Shown here piece after piece: positions 61,953 to 64,000 of a stretch of DNA of 64,000 nt. The notes under the pieces are model-generated. The model ran no database searches. It was given only the letters and a program-made list of their open reading frames with translations, and was not told where the DNA came from. The DNA is from Rhizobium sp. C4. GTDB taxonomy: Bacteria > Pseudomonadota > Alphaproteobacteria > Rhizobiales > Rhizobiaceae. The position numbers and the translations under genes are program-made. The stretch's first letter is position 1; every line of letters starts with the position of its first letter. The stretch spans positions 620,001 through 684,000 of the forward strand of contig NZ_JAJNCX010000001.1 in NCBI RefSeq assembly GCF_021026315.1, read 5' to 3'.

Positions 61953-64000
61953 ATGCGCACTGAAACGGGCCAGGTTTTCAGCCTGGCGGACTACCAGCCC
62001 ACAGACTTCATCCTTGAGCGCATCGACCTGACATTCGAATTGCACCCACTGGAGACGAAGGTCACCGCGCGGTCGCTTTTCCATCGCCGCCCTGGTGCTG
62101 CGCTTGACGCTCCGCTGGTGCTGGACGGCGACGAGCTGATCATGACGTCGCTGTTGCTGGACGGCATTGATCTGCCGCGTGACCGCTATGACGAGACCGG
62201 CAAGCATCTGGTGATTGAGGGCCTGCCGGAAGAAATCGCCTTCGAGATCACCGTGGAAACGTTTCTGGCCCCGGCCAACAACACCCAGCTGATGGGCCTC
62301 TATCGGTCCAACGGCGTCTATTGCACGCAGTGCGAGGCCGAAGGCTTCCGCCGCATCACCTATGCCTATGACCGCCCCGACGCACTCGGCGTCTATACGG
62401 TTCATATTATCGCCGACAAGGCCTCCTGCCCGGTCATGCTGTCGAACGGCAATTGCATCGGCAAGGCGGGCTATGGCGAAGGCAAGCATTTCGCCTCGTG
62501 GTTCGACCCGCACCCGAAGCCGTCCTACCTCTTCGCGCTGGTCGCCGGCGATCTTGGCGTGGTCGAGGATACGTTCACGACCATGTCAGGCCGCGAAGTG
62601 GCGCTGAAGATCTATGTCGAGCACGGCAAGGAGCCGCGCGCGGCCTATGCGATGGATGCGCTGAAGCGTTCCATGCGCTGGGATGAAGAGGTATTCGGCC
62701 GCGAATACGATCTGGATATCTTCATGATCGTCGCCGTCTCCGACTTCAACATGGGGGCGATGGAGAACAAGGGCCTCAACATCTTCAACGACAAGTATGT
62801 TCTGGCCGATCCGGAAACGGCAACGGATGCCGATTTCGCCAATATCGAGGCGATCATCGCGCATGAATATTTCCACAACTGGACCGGCAACCGCATCACC
62901 TGCCGCGACTGGTTCCAGCTCTGCCTCAAGGAAGGCCTCACGGTCTATCGCGACCACGAATTCTCCGCCGACCAGCGTTCGCGCGCCGTCAAGCGCATTG
63001 CCGAAGTGCGGCATCTGAAGTCGGAGCAGTTTCCGGAGGATGCAGGTCCGCTTGCCCATCCCGTGCGCCCGACGCGCTACAAGGAAATCAACAACTTCTA
63101 CACGTCCACCGTCTACGAGAAGGGCTCGGAAGTCACCCGCATGATCGCGACCATCCTTGGCCGCGAGACGTTCAAGCAGGGCATGGACCTCTATTTCGAG
63201 CGTCACGACGGCCAGGCCGTCACGATCGAAGATTTCGTGAAATGCTTCGAGGATGTTTCGGATCGCGACCTGACGCAGTTTTCGCGGTGGTATCATCAGG
63301 CCGGCACGCCGCTCGTCAGCGTCTCGACCGAGTTCGATGCGGAACGCCAGGAATTCACCGTCTCGCTCGAACAGATGGTGCCGCCGACACCCGGCCAGGC
63401 GCGCAAGGAGCCGATGCATATCCCGCTGAAGTTCGGCCTGATCCTGCCGAACGGCAACGAGGCGGAACTGGATGGCGTCACCGGCGGCGACGTGACCGAA
63501 GATGTGCTGCATCTGACAGAGCGCAGCCAGACCTTCACCTTTACCAACATTCCCGCCCGGCCGGTCCTCTCGCTCAATCGCGGCTTCTCGGCGCCGATCA
63601 ATGTCGACTATGCTCTGACCTCGGAAGACCTCGCCCAGATCGCGGTGCATGATCGTGATCTCTTCGCCCGCTGGCAGGCGCTGAACAGTCTGGCGCTGCC
63701 GGAACTGACCGGCGCGGTGAAATCCCTGCGCCGCGGCGACGCACCGACCTTCAATCCCGCCTTCATTGCGGCGCTGCTGGCCGCCGCGGCTGACGAAGAC
63801 CTGGAACCCGCCTTCCGCGCGCAGGCGCTGGCACTGCCGAGCGAAAGCGACCTCGCCCGCGAGATCGGTTCGAACAACGATCCCGACGCCAATCTCGTCG
63901 CACGTCTGAGCCTCCTCAATGCGATCGGCCTGACGGGGCGGAAGATCTTCGCAAACCTGTTTGAAACGATGTCGTCGAAGGCACCGTTCACGCCGGATGC
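61953..64000 (+). CDS. pepN: Aminopeptidase N, 3' end cut off
   Basis: 682 codons in frame from ATG 61953 to the window edge. MRTETGQVFSLADYQPTDFILERIDLTFEL is the usual start of PepN; GAMEN is at 268-272 and the zinc motif HEYFHNW begins at residue 304, as in gamma- and alphaproteobacterial PepN. It removes N-terminal residues from peptides in the cytoplasm. The remaining C-terminal domain lies beyond the window. Confidence 0.95.
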   Translation, partial: MRTETGQVFSLADYQPTDFILERIDLTFELHPLETKVTARSLFHRRPGAALDAPLVLDGDELIMTSLLLDGIDLPRDRYDETGKHLVIEGLPEEIAFEITVETFLAPANNTQLMGLYRSNGVYCTQCEAEGFRRITYAYDRPDALGVYTVHIIADKASCPVMLSNGNCIGKAGYGEGKHFASWFDPHPKPSYLFALVAGDLGVVEDTFTTMSGREVALKIYVEHGKEPRAAYAMDALKRSMRWDEEVFGREYDLDIFMIVAVSDFNMGAMENKGLNIFNDKYVLADPETATDADFANIEAIIAHEYFHNWTGNRITCRDWFQLCLKEGLTVYRDHEFSADQRSRAVKRIAEVRHLKSEQFPEDAGPLAHPVRPTRYKEINNFYTSTVYEKGSEVTRMIATILGRETFKQGMDLYFERHDGQAVTIEDFVKCFEDVSDRDLTQFSRWYHQAGTPLVSVSTEFDAERQEFTVSLEQMVPPTPGQARKEPMHIPLKFGLILPNGNEAELDGVTGGDVTEDVLHLTERSQTFTFTNIPARPVLSLNRGFSAPINVDYALTSEDLAQIAVHDRDLFARWQALNSLALPELTGAVKSLRRGDAPTFNPAFIAALLAAAADEDLEPAFRAQALALPSESDLAREIGSNNDPDANLVARLSLLNAIGLTGRKIFANLFETMSSKAPFTPD

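Overview
The window looks like chromosomal DNA from a member of the Rhizobiaceae (Rhizobium/Agrobacterium-like alphaproteobacterium). Evidence: high G+C coding sequence, the alphaproteobacterial order dapA-smpB / NYN protein / rpoZ-rsh-acpS-lepB-rnc-era, three ropA-like porins with near-identical N-termini, a DUF3563 micro-protein, DUF1236, DUF2147 and DUF2778 secreted proteins, and short palindromic intergenic repeats of the kind common in rhizobia. The species cannot be named from the sequence alone.

Layout. 1-4777 (minus): end of an HD-domain phosphohydrolase, a large DUF2339 membrane protein, a hotdog thioesterase and recO. 4778-5922: 1.1 kb without a convincing gene, full of palindromic repeats and one stretch with four hairpins. 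5923-14725: mixed block separating recO from era, with the transhydrogenase sthA and a divergent regulator, tex, DUF1236, MmcQ/YjbR, a TetR-YciI pair behind a double operator, a YchJ-like SEC-C protein, and a DUF1778-GNAT toxin-antitoxin pair. 14735-21568 (minus): housekeeping run rpoZ, rsh, DUF3563, DUF2062, acpS, lepB, rnc, era. 21867-26505: NYN nuclease-like protein, a small protein, smpB, dapA, soluble lytic transglycosylase. 26510-27216: HigBA-like toxin-antitoxin pair. 27336-31873: hydrolase, mannose-1-phosphate guanylyltransferase and NAD synthetase, the last two overlapping at their 3' ends. 32001-35462: three tandem porins. 36045: tRNA-Ser(GCU). 36258-41858: FAD reductase, rhodanese, FtrA-like regulator, two PilZ-type proteins, an aminotransferase and an L,D-transpeptidase.

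41818-43147 is the most unusual segment: a one-gene islet of lower G+C lying between two 36-bp copies (2 mismatches) of the last codons of the L,D-transpeptidase gene. The element seems to have inserted at the end of that gene and restored its reading frame. Its single gene codes for a protein I do not recognise.

43164-64000: DMT exporter with a divergent MarR regulator and twin operators, three small secreted or membrane proteins, a P-loop kinase-like protein, amn, several small secreted proteins, a Sel1 protein, a DUF2778 protein, an MFS transporter, ETF-ubiquinone oxidoreductase, two short-chain dehydrogenases that lack the usual Tyr/Lys pair, a YegD-type Hsp70, a degenerate uracil-DNA-glycosylase-like protein, two micro-proteins, an EamA transporter, an alpha/beta hydrolase and the start of pepN.

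Most of the window is core metabolism and envelope biology. The accessory signals are the islet, two toxin-antitoxin pairs, the repeat block and the operator-controlled TetR and MarR loci.
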